A program made the position numbers and the translations under genes. Below the pieces are notes generated by a model. The model worked only from the letters and a program-made list of their open reading frames with translations, had not been told where the DNA came from and searched no databases. Positions 14,001 to 25,126 of a stretch of DNA of 64,000 nt are shown one piece after another (positions within the stretch are counted from its first letter, which is position 1; each line of letters opens with the position of its first letter). Origin of the DNA: Zingiber officinale (taxonomy: Eukaryota > Streptophyta > Magnoliopsida > Zingiberales > Zingiberaceae); contig NC_055990.1 of the NCBI RefSeq assembly GCF_018446385.1, positions 130,522,996 through 130,586,995 of the forward strand, read 5' to 3'.

Positions 14001-14277
14001 CGGCAGGGGCGGTGTCGGAAGAGGCGCGGTCGAGCTCCTCCTGGACTGCTGCGGCGAGAGGACCCTGAAGCTTCTCGTACTCGTCGATGAGAGTGAGGAT
14101 TGTGGGCTTGGAGCGGAGAACCTCTTCCTGCTCCTTGTTGAGCGGCTTCCCTTGTGCGATGCTCTCCTCCATCTGTAAGATGCGGTTGTGCTTCTTGCGC
14201 AGGGCTCGGAGACGCTTGTTCATCATGGTCATCACAGGCCCATCAGCCAACGCCGAATCCGACACCGAAGACGCCAT
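5046..14277 (-). CDS. Caprin-like RNA-binding protein, RGG-rich C-terminus (multi-exon)
   Basis: Four exons can be placed. Exon 1 is 14277-13605, starting at the ATG at 14275-14277; a GTG precedes it in frame. Exon 2 is about 13513-13293, exon 3 is 5595-5515 (27 codons) and exon 4 is 5426-5046 with the stop. Exon 1 has an N-terminal helical segment (LRALRKK, then GKPLNKEQ and LIDEYEKL) that resembles the coiled-coil region of animal caprins. An acidic and proline-rich linker follows. Exon 4 is rich in RGG, GGRRGYRGGRGG and Tyr-Tyr motifs typical of RNA-binding, condensate-forming proteins. Introns 1 (about 90 bp) and 3 (88 bp) have GT-AG ends and compatible phases. Exon 2 to exon 3 is problematic: exon 2 ends in phase 1 while exon 3 needs phase 0. 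A small exon is probably missed in the 7.7-kb gap, or exon 2 ends elsewhere. Family knowledge suggests a role in mRNA binding and translation. Caprin similarity is my judgement by eye. Confidence 0.75.
5596..13291 (-). other. Large intron region of the caprin-like gene
   Basis: About 7.7 kb separates the donor at 13292-13291 from the acceptor AG at 5597-5596. It is AT-rich and mostly featureless. It contains scattered repeat debris, including a fragment with a 'ccttatcccactaagtgg' motif near 9780 and a partial direct repeat of 'gactcataaagaggt' near 11525-11570. Short ORFs at 7245-7463 (minus) and 8675-9046 (plus) have no recognisable domain. One or more small exons of the host gene may be hidden here, because the flanking exon phases do not match. 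Confidence 0.55.
9748..9815. repeat. Short interspersed repeat fragment (CAACAAC... ccttatcccactaagtgg)
   Basis: A CAA-rich run is followed by 'ccttatcccactaagtgg' and 'agtcagttaattcatgatg'. This string in slightly different forms is very widespread in plant intergenic DNA and is usually attributed to the end of a short interspersed element. Only the tail is visible here and no promoter boxes were found. It lies within the large intron of the caprin-like gene. Confidence 0.4.
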
Positions 14278-14530
14278 CACTTCCTCGTCTCCGCTTCTCC
14301 TCCCGTCGGTGTGATACCACGGAGCAATCGGAAACGTGTCCCGTTCACCGGAGGCGGCGGCTCTTGGGCTTCTCTTCTACCGCGTGGGTAGCAGGGACGG
14401 ACGGGAGGAGGAAGGCGTGGAAATTGGGACTGGCGAAGAGGAAAGGCTAGGGCTCCGAGAGAGCTGTGAGATATTCAAGTTTGTTTGATAAGATAATCGG
14501 ACCGAACAGAGTCGAGTTTAAAATGAACTA
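14278..14530 (-). promoter_or_regulatory. 5' untranslated and proximal promoter region of the caprin-like gene
   Basis: The segment upstream of the ATG at 14277 is GC-rich up to about 14465 and then switches sharply to AT-rich DNA. That shift is what one expects for a 5' untranslated region of a plant housekeeping gene. No clear TATA box is visible. The open frames on the plus strand in this interval are antisense shadows. Confidence 0.4.
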
Positions 14531-14539
14531 AGCTTTTGA

Positions 14540-14960
14540 AATGAGTGTTCAAGCTTGGCTTGGTTTATTTTTTATGAACTTGAGCTTGTTTGAAGCTTGG
14601 CTTGAGCTTGATTCGTTTAGATGTTATCAAGCTCAATTCGAGCTTGGTTTGAGCTTGGTTCGTTTAGATGTTATCAAGCTCAATTCAAGCTTGTTTGATT
14701 GTTTGAAACTTTTAATTATTTGATTGTTATTAAGATTGATAATTTAAATTTATTTTTATTTTATTTTATTGTTTATTTAGTATATTGAAAAGAGCTTTAT
14801 TAATAAATATGGTTCGTAAACATTGTTCACGAACGTTAACGAGCTGAACACATATGTGTTCAAGCTGTTTGTTTAGCTTAACGAGTTGTTCAAGCTTGTT
14901 TATTTAATTAATTTTATGTATATTGAACGAACATAAACAAGCTCTTACTAAGCTGAACAC
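14540..14960. repeat. Repeat with 47-bp direct duplication rich in 'gagcttg'
   Basis: The motif 'cgtttagatgttatcaagct' occurs at 14614 and again at 14661, a 47-bp period. Flanking copies of 'gagcttggcttgagcttg' continue the pattern. From 14810 to 14960 the style changes to 'cacgaacgttaacgagctg' and 'aacgagttgttcaagcttg' blocks, with an imperfect inverted arrangement. Sequences of this style are common dispersed repeats upstream of plant genes; I cannot assign a class. Confidence 0.5.
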
Positions 14961-15436
14961 CAAATTTATTCACGAACGCTTGATTCATTTACCGCCGTAA
15001 GAAAGACTTTAAGGCCTGGGATTGCGAAGACCGAAGAGGTCGGCTTTAGGGCCTTGTTTACTTGGGTGGAAATATGGGTGCACTATTAATAGATAATAGT
15101 GATTTTGGAAGAATTCTCAAATCAGTGCCTCCAAGTTTCAAAATTTCTAAAATGTCTCCCACACTTTCAAATTTTTCAAAAAAAAAAAAAAATTCACTTG
15201 CTCTTTTTTAAGACTATGAAAGTTTTTTTTATATATAATATTATTAATTATGAGCAAACTCAATTAGAACCAGATGGGACTACCCGTCTCCTAATATTTT
15301 TCGATAAAATGATAGAGTTGAATGAAAATATATTTGTTTTTTTAATATTAGATAGATTGTCAAATTCTAAGCGTAGTTTATGGATATTTCGAAGTCATGA
15401 CGGTCGGCCCTGAGTATGTCACCGGAACGATGAATG
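14961..15436. other. Intergenic DNA between the host gene and the hAT remnant
   Basis: No gene is visible. The block 'gggccttgtttacttgg' at about 15050 resembles one end of a plant miniature element, but no matching second end was found. A near-duplicate of 'ggtcggccctgagtatgtca' occurs at about 15402 and 15438, the second copy being the presumed left end of the hAT element; the first may be a partial terminal duplication. Confidence 0.4.
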
Positions 15437-16113
15437 AGGGTCGGTCCTGAGGTATGTCATCGGAACGACGGCCAAGGGCCCTTGATATTTAGGGGTTCCA
15501 AATTTAATATGTATATATTATATATAATTAGATTGTTTTAATAAAAATTCAAAAAATATATTTTATTTGGTTATTTTAATAAAAGTCTAAAAGTATATAT
15601 TATTGAATTGTTTCAATAAAGGTAAAAAAAATCTATTAAAATTTAAGATAGAATTCTAAAAAAAAAAATAAAAAATATTAAGGATCTTTTTTTTTCTCTT
15701 TCCAAAATTTTATTTTTGATATAATTTTTTTTTATTAATTTATTTACATAAGTTATAAGACTTTAAAAAATAAAGTATGAATCATGAACGATTAAAATTT
15801 TAATTTCATCAATATATAAACTTACAACTTACACCTACTTATCTATATTTTTTTATCATCAATATTTAATATTGATTTTTAATATTATATTAGAGTCAAT
15901 ATTTTATGATTTTTTTACCGATTTAAAAGAGTTTAAATAAATTATCCCAATTTTAATCATCATAGAATAGATTATATCGATTGCTTCAAGCATAAACCAG
16001 ACTTTATCGTCTTTTGACTATTATTTTCACTGCTTGTGTTTGTTTCATTGTTAGTTTTGTTGCTGGTTTTGTGTGTTTTATTTTTACACTTAAAATTTGT
16101 AGTACAAATATAT

Positions 16114-16219
16114 TTCCAAAAAAATATCAATCTCGGAGTATTAAAAGAAACAAAAGAAAAAGAGTGGAACAAATTATTAAAACTCACAAAGGTGTTCTAC
16201 GTAAATTTTTTAAAGCTAG
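16114..16219 (+). pseudogene. hAT transposase N-terminal fragment (TTF/ZMYM1-like)
   Basis: The plus-strand frame reads a basic stretch with KKYQS, SIKRNKRKR and then THKGVLRKFF. This matches the usual beginning of plant TTF-type hAT proteins, where a lysine/arginine-rich segment is followed by a QKGALDKF-like motif. The frame is cut exactly at the GCTAG target site of element B and resumes in the same family at 31559. No TTF zinc finger follows, because that part of the gene is missing. Confidence 0.6.
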
Positions 16220-17040
16220 TGATCCTGTCCGAACGCTGAGTCGATGGACGCTGGGCACGTGGCGCTCTTCCAACTGATGATGTGGATCTCTGACCGGCCG
16301 TATGGATCTCCGGCGAACCTGCAAGGAAGTCGGGCCGGGATGAGTTTCCCGGCGACGACCCTCCGACGCTCAAGTCAGGCAAGAGGAAAATGATGAAGCG
16401 GCTCCAAAGAAGATAGATCGCCTACCTCCAGCGAAGTCTGAGGGCTCTTATATAGAGCTGTGGGAAGGCTTATGCACATCTACCGAGGCGTACACGTGTC
16501 CTTTACCATACCTTAGTATGGGCTTACCAGAGGAGCATGTCTAACACTATACTGCTACAGTCCGAGCACCTCTCTGATGGGATATCAGAACCTTTTGTCG
16601 CAGGATTCTGCGTATGGCTTGGTCGTCGAACATGCCTATTGTCAGAAGATGTTCCCCAATGTCCCCTTGTCCTTGTCTCCTTTTTTCCTCGAGCCGAGCG
16701 TCCATCCGCTCGGCAGGCATCGTTCCGACCGGGCGTAGGTATCAGTCCAACCGGGAAGATTTCACTCCATTACGTGCTCGGCTGCGACTGTTCCTTCACA
16801 GCATTACTGCTTTACGTCTCGGCCGAGCGAGCTACCCGCTCGGCTCGGGGACCCTATTCACCATGAGCGTCGGAAACCCGACCCCCTGTCGGGTTGTCTT
16901 TGATTCCGCCCAGACCCGTTCGGTCGATCGACCCAACCTTTCTCCGATCGGATGGATCTCATGCTTACCCTTTTTACTTCTGACCTCCACGTGTCATTGG
17001 CTTCCCACGAAGGGGGTCCCCCGTCCTTACTGTCAAATCA
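16220..17040 (-). repeat. Element B 3' LTR
   Basis: This 821-bp LTR aligns without gaps to 30738-31558. By hand I count about 45-50 substitutions, close to 6 percent. It ends at the window-left side with 'tgatcctgtcc', which is CA in element orientation. A TATA-like box (minus CTCTATATAAGAG) lies at about 16445-16458. Confidence 0.92.
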
Positions 17041-17056
17041 CTTGCCTCCCCTTCAA
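17041..17056 (-). promoter_or_regulatory. Element B polypurine tract
   Basis: On the minus strand the 16 bases before the 3' LTR read TTGAAGGGGAGGCAAG, a purine-rich run abutting TGATTTGACAG. This is the expected plus-strand primer position of an LTR retrotransposon and confirms the minus orientation of the element. Confidence 0.75.
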
Positions 17057-17685
17057 GTCTAGTCGAAGGAGGCCCATAGTCCGACTGAATGGACGCCCGT
17101 AGTGCCGAGCGGCGCATTTAAGAAACCATCCTCCGCTCGGCTCGTGTGAGGGTAGCTACGACCTCAGTCAACGACACCCTCCCTCGTATCTCCTCGGAAT
17201 TCGCACCAATCTCCGTCATTAAGGCCGAGCATCCGCTCATTAAATGCACTCCAGTGGCCGAATGCCACGTGGCGCTGCTACCGTCATCGTACGGCGGCAG
17301 TGTCGCGGGCGATGAGACTAAGGCGGTTTAAAATGGATGGCCCGATGCGTGCTTCGATTCTCGTGACCTGCATCCGATGGTGGAGGCCGCTCGAGCTCAA
17401 CCCTATAAAGCCTTCGCCTTCTCCCCCTCCTCACCGCATTTCCGCTTTCTCGTGCTCCACAGCTTCCTCTGACGTTTCAGACTTCCGGCGATCCCGTCTT
17501 CCCGTTTCCGGCGATCTCCAGCCTCCTCCTTTCTATCCTCAGCTTCTTTGTAAGGTCCTTACCCCTTCTCTGTTATCCTCGCATTTTTTGTCAAGTTCTC
17601 GCTCTCTGGTCACTGTATTGTTTGTCATTTTCTTCCTTATATCGTTTGCCTTTCCTCGTCTTTTGTGGTTTCGCCCGTTCGGACA

Positions 17686-19923
17686 ATGGCCAGTTCCTCT
17701 CAACCTCAAGACCCAGCCCTCGGCCCGTGGTATACCACCATGGAGTCGCGCTTCGATCGGCGCGATGCCGATATTCTGATGGATAATTTTGATATCCCCT
17801 CTGATTTTGAATTTATCCTACCCTCCCCCTCCGCTCGGCCACACAAACCGTCGCGCGGAGCTTTCTGTGTTTTCCGCGACCAGTTCATAGCCGGTCTGCG
17901 CTTTCCAATCCATCCCTTTATCGTAGAAGTTTGTAATTTTTTCATCATTCCACTCGGAATCTTAGCCCCTAACACCTTCCGCCTTCTATGTGGCGTTGTT
18001 GTCTTGTTCAAAATCCACAACATTCCTCTCCGACCGGAGGTTTTCTATTATTTTTATTATCCTAAACAGTCCGAGCTGGGTACTTACATGTTCCAGGCTC
18101 GGCCCGGTTTAGTTTTCTTTAATAAACTGCCCTCTTCCAATAAGCATTGGAAAGAGTACTACTTCTATCTTCGTCTTCCCGAGTGGGCCTCCTTCTGAAC
18201 CCAGTGGCAGGTTGGACCGCCAATCTCCCCTGAGCTAAAGAGGTTCAAGACCCGACCGGACTATCTTCACGCTGCCAACATGCTAGCCGGTCTGAAGTTC
18301 GACATCAACAAATTCTTACCTGAAGGGGTGATGTACATATTTGGCCTAAGTCCAATCCGAACTCCCCTCCCGAGCGGTTTCGGTAAGAATTTTACTTGTG
18401 CATTCGCCTTGATTGCTAATTAATTTTCTCCTTTTTCCTTTGCAGCGAACGTTGTCATGGAGTCCGTGATGGCCGCGATTTTGAAGAGGAAAGCGGTGGC
18501 GCTCGAGACCGCAGCTGCCAAGGAGATGGAGCAACTGGGCATCACCCCGGTCGGCTCTAACGAAGGAGAGAGCGAGTCGAATGTGGGGGAGTCGACCGCT
18601 TAGGCTTCTCTCCCGGAGCCGGCAGTTGGCATAACTTCTAGCCGAGGGCCTTCCGTCCGGGAGGAAGGCTCCGCTCAGGAGGAAGAGCGCCCTCTCCGAC
18701 AAAAGAGGCGCCGCACGGAGACACCACTTCGCTCGGCTACTTCCGCGGTCCAGCCATCCGAACGGACCATCGCCGATTCTCGCGGCAAAGCCCCCAGCGG
18801 TGGAGGCGATCTCGTCCGATCGGACCCCATCCCAACTGGACGCGTCTGCGGACCCCCTCGAGGCCGTACCTGTCAGCGCCCTTCCTCCCTCTCCCCGCCG
18901 AGTCCAACGCTCGGCCATTTTGTCCCAATTTTCTGCACCGGCCTCCGATCCTTCCCCAGCTTCTGCTCAGACGACTCCCGGTCGGCACCATACGATCAGG
19001 GCCACGCTGCATCTACCTACCGAGGAGCTTATGGCCGAGTCCGCTCGGCCAACTATGCCTGAGCATATGATTACTATGAAGGGGCCCCTTGCCGAGATGT
19101 GGGCCGATGCTAGGGCTCGAGTTGCCTTGATTCCGCTCGGTAAATTGGCCAACAGTCATATGCAGCAGGCCACTGGGGTAAGTGTGTCTTCTTCCGAAGT
19201 TTTTTATGCCGTAATTCCGATTGGCTATTAATATTCTTATTCATGCCAGAGATGGGTGGAGGAGATCGTTATCTCCAACCGCTTGGCTATGGCGGAAGAA
19301 GAGATAAAAAGGCTAAGGAGTTCGGGTGGCGCGCCTTCCCAAGGTCCATCATATGCCGAGCTGCAGAAAGAGCTCAAAAAGACCCAAGATTTGTTGGCGC
19401 TGAGCAAAAAAAGACGGTCGGCCAGGCCCATACTCTGGCCGAACTCGAACGACAGGTCAAATCACTGGACCGCAAAATAAGCCTGGCAACCGAGAGGAAG
19501 AAAACGGCTATCTCCGATCTGGAGAAGAAAAATGTCGAGGCGCGGGGCCTGGAGCAACGGGTCAAAGAGCTGATGGAGCAGCTGGACAGCGAGAAGGCGA
19601 GCCGCTCGGCTAAGGCAATTAAACATAAGGATGAACTGAAGACTTTGCAGGAGTCTCTCGAAGCTTCTCAAGTCGCCTTCAAGGAATATCAAGAGGCGGA
19701 ACCCGACCGAGTCGCAGCCCTGAGGTTGAAGCACATCCGCTCGACCGAATTTTCAGAAAAAGTATGCGAGCGGATGTATACTGCTTTTGAGCTTGCCATC
19801 ACCGCCACGACGGACTCTCTGAAGTCTAAGGGTCAGCTCCCTGACTCCGCCAGCATCCCGACCTAAGACTATGCGGCGCTCCTTAGCAACATCCCTGAGG
19901 ACCTTTATGATTTTTTGGAGTAG
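17686..19923 (+). pseudogene. Element B antisense spliced gene (Transposase_28-like, coiled coil)
   Basis: This gene lies on the plus strand, opposite to gag-pol, between pol and the 3' LTR. It starts at MASSSQPQD (ATG 17686). Exon 1 (to 18382) contains FRDQFIAGLRFPIHPF, then KIHNIPLRP and FFNKLPSSNKHWKEYYFYLR, which matches the plant 'putative gypsy type transposon' domain (Pfam Transposase_28) as I remember it. Intron 1 is 18383-18445 and intron 2 is 19178-19250, both GT-AG. Exon 3 is a long coiled coil (about 19300-19760) rich in Glu/Lys and ends NIPEDLYDFLE before TAG at 19921. Stops at 18196 (TGA), 18601 (TAG) and 19864 (TAA) break it. Tat elements are known to carry extra ORFs here; its function is unknown. 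Confidence 0.75.
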
Positions 19924-20189
19924 AAGTCTTCATGTAATTCGACCGTTCAGTCAAAAAAACTTCTCTTTTTGTAATTCGGCCGCTCGGCCTTGATTCCTAT
20001 AATTTCAATGAAAAATTTATCTTTGTGCAACTTCGTTTTTACTTTGCATGCTTGTGGGTGATTGGTCGGGGCCTATGACACATAACTCGGCCAACTAGGC
20101 CTCCCGAGCGGGCGTAGGTGGCATATGACTTGTCGCTACTTTCCCTTGTCGCTCATCTTCAAGCGTCCTTTGTTCCGGCCGGGATGTTC

Positions 20190-20510
20190 ATAGTCGCCAG
20201 TCCGACTCTCGATATTTAACGTCGGAGCTCGACGGTCTTCCGACCGGAGGGTTTATAGTCGCCGGTTCGACTCTCGGTATTTAACGTCGGAGCTCGACGG
20301 TATTCCGACCGGAGGGTTTATAGTCGCCGGTTCGACTCTCGATATTTAACGTCGGAGCTCGACGGTATTCCGACTAGAGGGTTTATAGTCGCCGGTTCGA
20401 CTCTCGATATTTAATGTCGGAGCTCGACGGTATTCCGACCGGAGGGTTTATAGTCGCCGGTTCGACTCTCGATATTTAACGTCGGAGCTCGACGGTCTTC
20501 CGATTCGGCT
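20190..20510. repeat. 65-bp tandem repeat array in element B
   Basis: 'gtcggagctcgacggt' recurs at 20221, 20286, 20351, 20416 and 20481, exactly every 65 bp. Each unit also holds 'gagggtttatagtcgccgg' and 'gactctcgatatttaa'. The copies are nearly identical. The array sits between the antisense gene and the end of pol, the place where Tat elements often carry tandem repeats. Element E has a related but much noisier array at 41560-42480. Confidence 0.9.
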
Positions 20511-20684
20511 GACTAAGCCTTATACTTGCGCTAATTTTTCGATTTTTTACTCCTGCATTTCAAGCATACAGCCGAACGGAAAGTATACAACATACATTAC
20601 ATTGGCGCACCTTTCATCACGCCCGGTAAGGCTGGAGGTGGTTCACGCTCCATGGTCGATCCAGTTGTCGTCCGTCTTTATCCT

Positions 20685-21770
20685 CTAAATAATAGGCACT
20701 CGAGCGGAGCTTTTCGATGACTTTAAAGGGGCCCCCCATGGAGCCTCCAGCTTTCCAACGTCCCCGACCGACTTTACTTTCTTCCACACTAGGTCACCGA
20801 CCTGGAATGCTCTAGGGATCACGCGCCGGCTGTAGTTCTGCTTCATTCTCTGCCGGTACGCCATCAGCCGGACGGACACCTTGGCTCGCTCTTCGTTGAT
20901 CAAGTCCAACTCCATCTTCCTCCGCTCGGCATTGTCATCATCATAATTTTGGATCCGGACGGACTCCACGCCGACTTCAATTGGGATAACTGCTTCGTCG
21001 CCGTACACTAAATGGAATGGCGTGACGCCCGTTCCCTCCTTTGGGGTCGTGCGGATAGCCCATAGGATGCCTGGTAGCTCGTCCACCCAGCATCCTCCCA
21101 AATGGTCGAGCCGAGCCTGAAGAATGCGAAGGATCTCTCGGTTGACTACTTTGGCTTGACCATTGCTTTGGGGGTACGCCACGGACGTAAAGTGTTGTTC
21201 GATGCCATAACTTTTGCACCATTCTTCGACCTACTTCCCGACGAACTGTCGTCCGTTATCAGATATGAGCCAGCGAGGAATGCCGAACCGACAGATTATA
21301 TACTGCTAGATAAACCTTTTGACCATCTGCTTGGTGATCTTGGCTAGTGGCTCGGCCTCCACCCATTTGGAAAAGTAGTCGACCGCCACTAGAAGAAACT
21401 TCCGTTGACCGGTCACCATAGGGAACAGACCTACGATATCCATTCCCCGCTGATCGAACGGACGGGACATAGTAGATGCTTTCATCTCCTCCGCCGGTCG
21501 GTGGGAGACGTTGTGGTACTTCTGGCAGGAGAGGCACGTCGCGACGGTCCGAGCGGCGTCTGCTTGCAGGGTTGGCCAGAAGTACCCGGCCAGTAGGATC
21601 TTCCTAGCTAGCGATCGCCCGCCCGGATGTCCCCCGCACGATCCTTGGTGCACTTCCTGGAGGATGTACTCCGCGTCCTCCGAGCTCACACACTTCAAAA
21701 GTGGGCGGGAGAAAGCCTTCTTGTAGAGTTGGTCTCCAACGAGTGTGAACCGACCGGCTCTCCTCCTCAA
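20685..21770 (-). pseudogene. Element B integrase
   Basis: The first part (21770-21306) has the zinc-binding region (H-x-GSCGGH, then CLSCQKYH) and the start of the catalytic core, GMDIVGLFP and VDYFSKWVEA. A TAG interrupts the core near 21304. The second part (21182-20685) begins at AYPQSNGQAKVVNREIL, which holds the catalytic glutamate, and runs to a C-terminal segment with RRVIPRAFQVGDLVWKKV and a short tail. The frame is also disturbed between 21300 and 21183. The integrase would insert the cDNA into the host genome. Confidence 0.87.
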
Positions 21771-21998
21771 TAGCTAGGCTTGATCCCGATCGGACGGTGT
21801 CGCACCTGAGCGCAGAAACTCTATGATGGCTGTTCTCCAATCGCTCGGGAATGCGAGGCCCTCCATCCGGTCAATGTGCGCCACCAAGGATACTTGCTCA
21901 ATTGGCTGCTAGATGATGACCGGTGATATTGAACTTGCGAGCTTGGCTAACTCATCTGCCACTTGGTTCTCTGCTCAGGGTATCTTCTGGATAATGAC

Positions 21999-22913
21999 TT
22001 ATCTGAAGTGGGCCTTGAGCTTTTCGAAGGCCTCAGCGTAGAGCTTGAGCCGAGCGTTGTTAATCTCAAAAGTGTCCGAGAGCTGCTGGGCGGCCAGCTG
22101 AGAGTCTGAATGGAGTGCCACCCGACCGTCTCCTACATGCCGGGCTGCCTGCAAGCCGGTTATGAGGGCCTCATACTCCGCTTCATTATTTGTGGCTTTG
22201 TAGTCCAGCCAGACGGATAGGTGCATCCGTTCTTCTTGGGGGGAGAGTAATAGCACACCAATTCCGCTCCCGCGCCGAGTGGACGATCCATCCACAAATA
22301 TTTTCCAGATAGCTTCGGGTTCAGGATGTTGCACTTCGGTAACAAAATCTGCTAAGGATTGCGCATTTATCGCCGAACGGAGTTGATACTGAATGTCAAA
22401 TTCACTCAACTCTGTTGTCCATTTGATGAGCCGTCCGGACGCTTCTGGATTCAGCAGCACTCTTCCCAATGGGATATTTGTCCGGACGATGATTGTATGT
22501 GCCAGGAAATAAGGACGAAGTCTCCGAGCAGCGAGAAACAAAGCAAAGGCCAGCTTCTCGAGCCCAGTGTAGCGAGATTCAGCATCTTTTAGAATATGGC
22601 TCAAGAAGTACGCGTGTTGTTCTTCACCGCTTGTCCTTACTAATGTCGAACCTACTGCCCACTCAGTTGAAGATAAATAAATACAGAGCGGCTCACCTAC
22701 AGCTGGCTTGGCTAACACGGGCAAGGAGTTTAGGTATGTCTTCAGCTCCTCAAACGCCCGATCGCATTCCTCGTCCCAATGAAACTTAGTAGCTTTGCAT
22801 AGGATCTTGAAGAAATGGAGACTCCGGTCGGCAGTCTTAGAGATGAATCTTGATAATGCAGTTATCCGCCCGGTCAGGCGCTGTACTTCCATCAGATTTC
22901 TTGGGGGCGACAT
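21999..22913 (-). pseudogene. Element B RNase H plus archaeal-type RNase H (dual RNH)
   Basis: The 304-codon frame carries a gypsy-type RNase H (ITALSRFISKTADRSL, FHWDEECDRAFEELK, YFLSHILKDAESRYTGLEKLAFAL). It is followed by a second RNase H domain with IFVDGSSTRRGSGIGVLL, NNEAEYEALI and HSDSQLAAQQ. The D, E and D residues of the second active site are present in those three motifs. The second domain is the defining feature of the Tat lineage. Its frame is open in this stretch, although the upstream stop at 22914 separates it from reverse transcriptase. Confidence 0.9.
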
Positions 22914-23811
22914 ATCTTACAACGCTTTTACCTTGCTGGGATTTGCCTCTATGCCCGGCTCGGTCACTATATAGCCCAAGAAACGCCAGCCTTTTGCTCC
23001 GAACAAACATTTCTGTGGGTTCAGCTTAACTCCATACTTCCTCAGCGTTCGGAAGGTCTCCTCCATGTCCGTAAAAAGATCAGCCGCTCGGACAGACTTG
23101 ATGAGAATATCATCCACGTACACTTCTAAATTGCATCCGATCTGCTCCTTGAATACCTTGTTCATTAAGCGCTGGTAGGTTGCTCCCGCGTTCTTCAGTC
23201 CGAACGGCATCACGTTGTAACAGTAAGTGTCGTCGGCTATGACGAAGCTGACCTTCTCTTGATCTTCTCGGGCGAGCGGCACCTGATGGTAGCCCTGGTA
23301 GCCATCTAGCATGCATATCAGTTCGCACCCGGCTGTGGAGTCCACCAGTTGATCAATCCGGGGTAGAGGGTAGAAATCCTTTGTTGAGATCCCGGAAATC
23401 GATGCAAACCCTCCACTTGTTGCCCAGCTTGGAGACTAGCACTACATTTGCGAGCCAGCTCGGGAACTGGACCTCCCTTATATGGCCGACCTCCAGGAGC
23501 TTCTCGACCTCCGATCGGATGATGGCGTTTTGTTCGGCGCTAAAGTCCCTCTTCCTTTGCTTCACCGGTCGAGCGTCCGGTCGGACGTGAAGCTCATGCT
23601 GTGCTATACTTGGCAAAATTCCCGGCAGCTCATGCGTCGACCAAATGAAGACGTCGTAGTTTCTCTGGAGACATTTGATCACCTCCTTTTTCTGGCTTGC
23701 GTCCAGATCGGCCGCAATGAATGTGGTGTCCTCCGATCGGGTCGGGTGGATCTGCACCTCCTCTTTTTCTTCATAAACCAAAGAGGGTGGTTTTTCGGTT
23801 ATGGCATTCAC
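22914..23811 (-). pseudogene. Element B reverse transcriptase
   Basis: The first part (23811-23353) has the motifs ELPGI, SWLANVVLVSK and WRVCIDFRDLNK. A small deletion then shifts the frame where element E reads LNKACPKDFYPLP. The second part (23345-22917) carries the palm motifs CELICMLDGYQGYHQ and MPFGLKNAGATYQRLMN and the catalytic YVDD, followed by NPQKCLFG and RFLGYIV. It ends with a TAA where E reads CAA (KAL-Q-DM). All the expected polymerase motifs are present, so only the frameshift and the stop inactivate it. Confidence 0.88.
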
Positions 23812-23847
23812 CTCGATCCGTGGCGTCTTCCGCGCGGAATTAGTTTC

Positions 23848-25126
23848 AGCTCAGACCATTTCGACGTAACATCGCCGAGCCGCCAGCTGGTCTCCTCCCA
23901 CTTCTCCAACTTTATCTTCAACCGGGAACTTAATTTTCTGGTAGAAGGTGGAGACGGCCGTTCGGAACTCACTGAGCGCCGGTCTCCCCAAGATAACATT
24001 GTATGCTGAGGGAGAGTCGACTACGACAAAGTTGGCAGTCCGCGTCCTTCTGAGCGGCTCTTCTCCCAGCGAAATAGCTAGTCGGACCTGTCCGACCGGC
24101 AGAACTTCATTGCCCGTAAACCCGTAGAGGGGGGTTGTCATGGGCAGCAGCTCAACTCGATCAATTTGCAGTTGGTCGAAAGCCTTTTTAAATATAATGT
24201 TGACCGAGCTGCCTGTATCGATGAAAATGCAGTGAATAGTATAGTTAGCTATTACCGCTTTGATAATGAGGGCGTCGTCATGTGGAACTTCAACTCCCTC
24301 AAGGTCCCTGGGCCCGAAGCTGATTTCGGGCCCGCTTGCCCGTTCTTGACTACAGCCGACCGCATGGATCTTGAACTGCCTGACACTCACTTTCCTCGCT
24401 CTATTGGAGTCGCCTCCGGTCGGTCCACCCGAGATGATGTTGATTTCGCCCCGGGACGTGTTGCTTCTATTTTCTTCCTCCCAGGCGGACGACTTAGGTC
24501 GCTCCTTAGATACCCAGGGATTGTCCTCGTGCCCCTGAGGATGATACTGCTCGGGAGACTTTCTGGATATCCTCCGATCGGCTTCATGGTGTCGTTGTCG
24601 CCTGTCGGATGATGGCGATCGACGACGACCACTCCGGGGAGCGGGGTGGGCGATCAGGGGAAGGCTTCGACAATCTCGTGTGTTATGCGTGTCAGTCCGG
24701 TGGAACGAGCAAAACATGGGGGTCCATACCTTCTTTTTTTGTTTGGGTCGCTTGGCGGCTACCTCTTGAACGGCGTGGGACCTTGCGTGGTGAGGGTGGA
24801 CTGCTTCGGCTCGTGGTCCTCTGGGTGGCTGGTGGCCAGTGAGCGGCTTCCGCTCAGCAGGGGCTATCCGCTCAGTTGGAGCTTCTTTTCTTCGGGCTGC
24901 CTGTGCTTCCTCCACATTAATGTACTCATTGGCCGGTGTAACATATGATCATAGTCTCAGGGCGGCTTTCGAATAAGTGAACGGAAGAAGTCACCGTCCA
25001 CGAGGCCTTGCGTGAACGCATTCATCATTGTTTCTGAGGTGGCCGTTGGAATATCCATGGCCACCCGATTGAATCGTTGGATGTAAGCTCGGAGCGGCTC
25101 CTTGGGCTCTTGCTTGATAGCAAATA
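23848..25126 (-). pseudogene. Element B gag C-terminal part and protease
   Basis: The minus-strand coding resumes left of element C with KQEPKE and AYIQRFN. At about 24953 a CGA has become TGA (element E has the arginine codon), and just after it one base is lost. A frame then runs from 24915, through CSFHRTDTHNTRDC (a CX2C-like Cys/His segment) to an aspartic protease with the motif IDTGSSVNIIF and the flap-side sequence NVILGRPAL. The block ends at a TGA where element E reads CGA. The protease would cleave the Gag-Pol precursor; here it cannot be made from an intact frame. Confidence 0.85.

Noticed and set aside
13691..14450. Plus-strand and frame-shifted ORFs over exon 1 of the caprin-like gene
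   Set aside because: They are GC-driven shadows of the minus-strand exon 1, which has the clear coiled-coil product.
15050..15070. 'gggccttgtttacttgg' as one end of a miniature transposon
   Set aside because: No inverted partner or target duplication was found nearby.
16600..17102. ORFs of 109-162 codons in the B LTR, repeated at 31037-31485
   Set aside because: They lie in the non-coding LTR, overlap in different frames, and are disrupted differently in the two LTRs.
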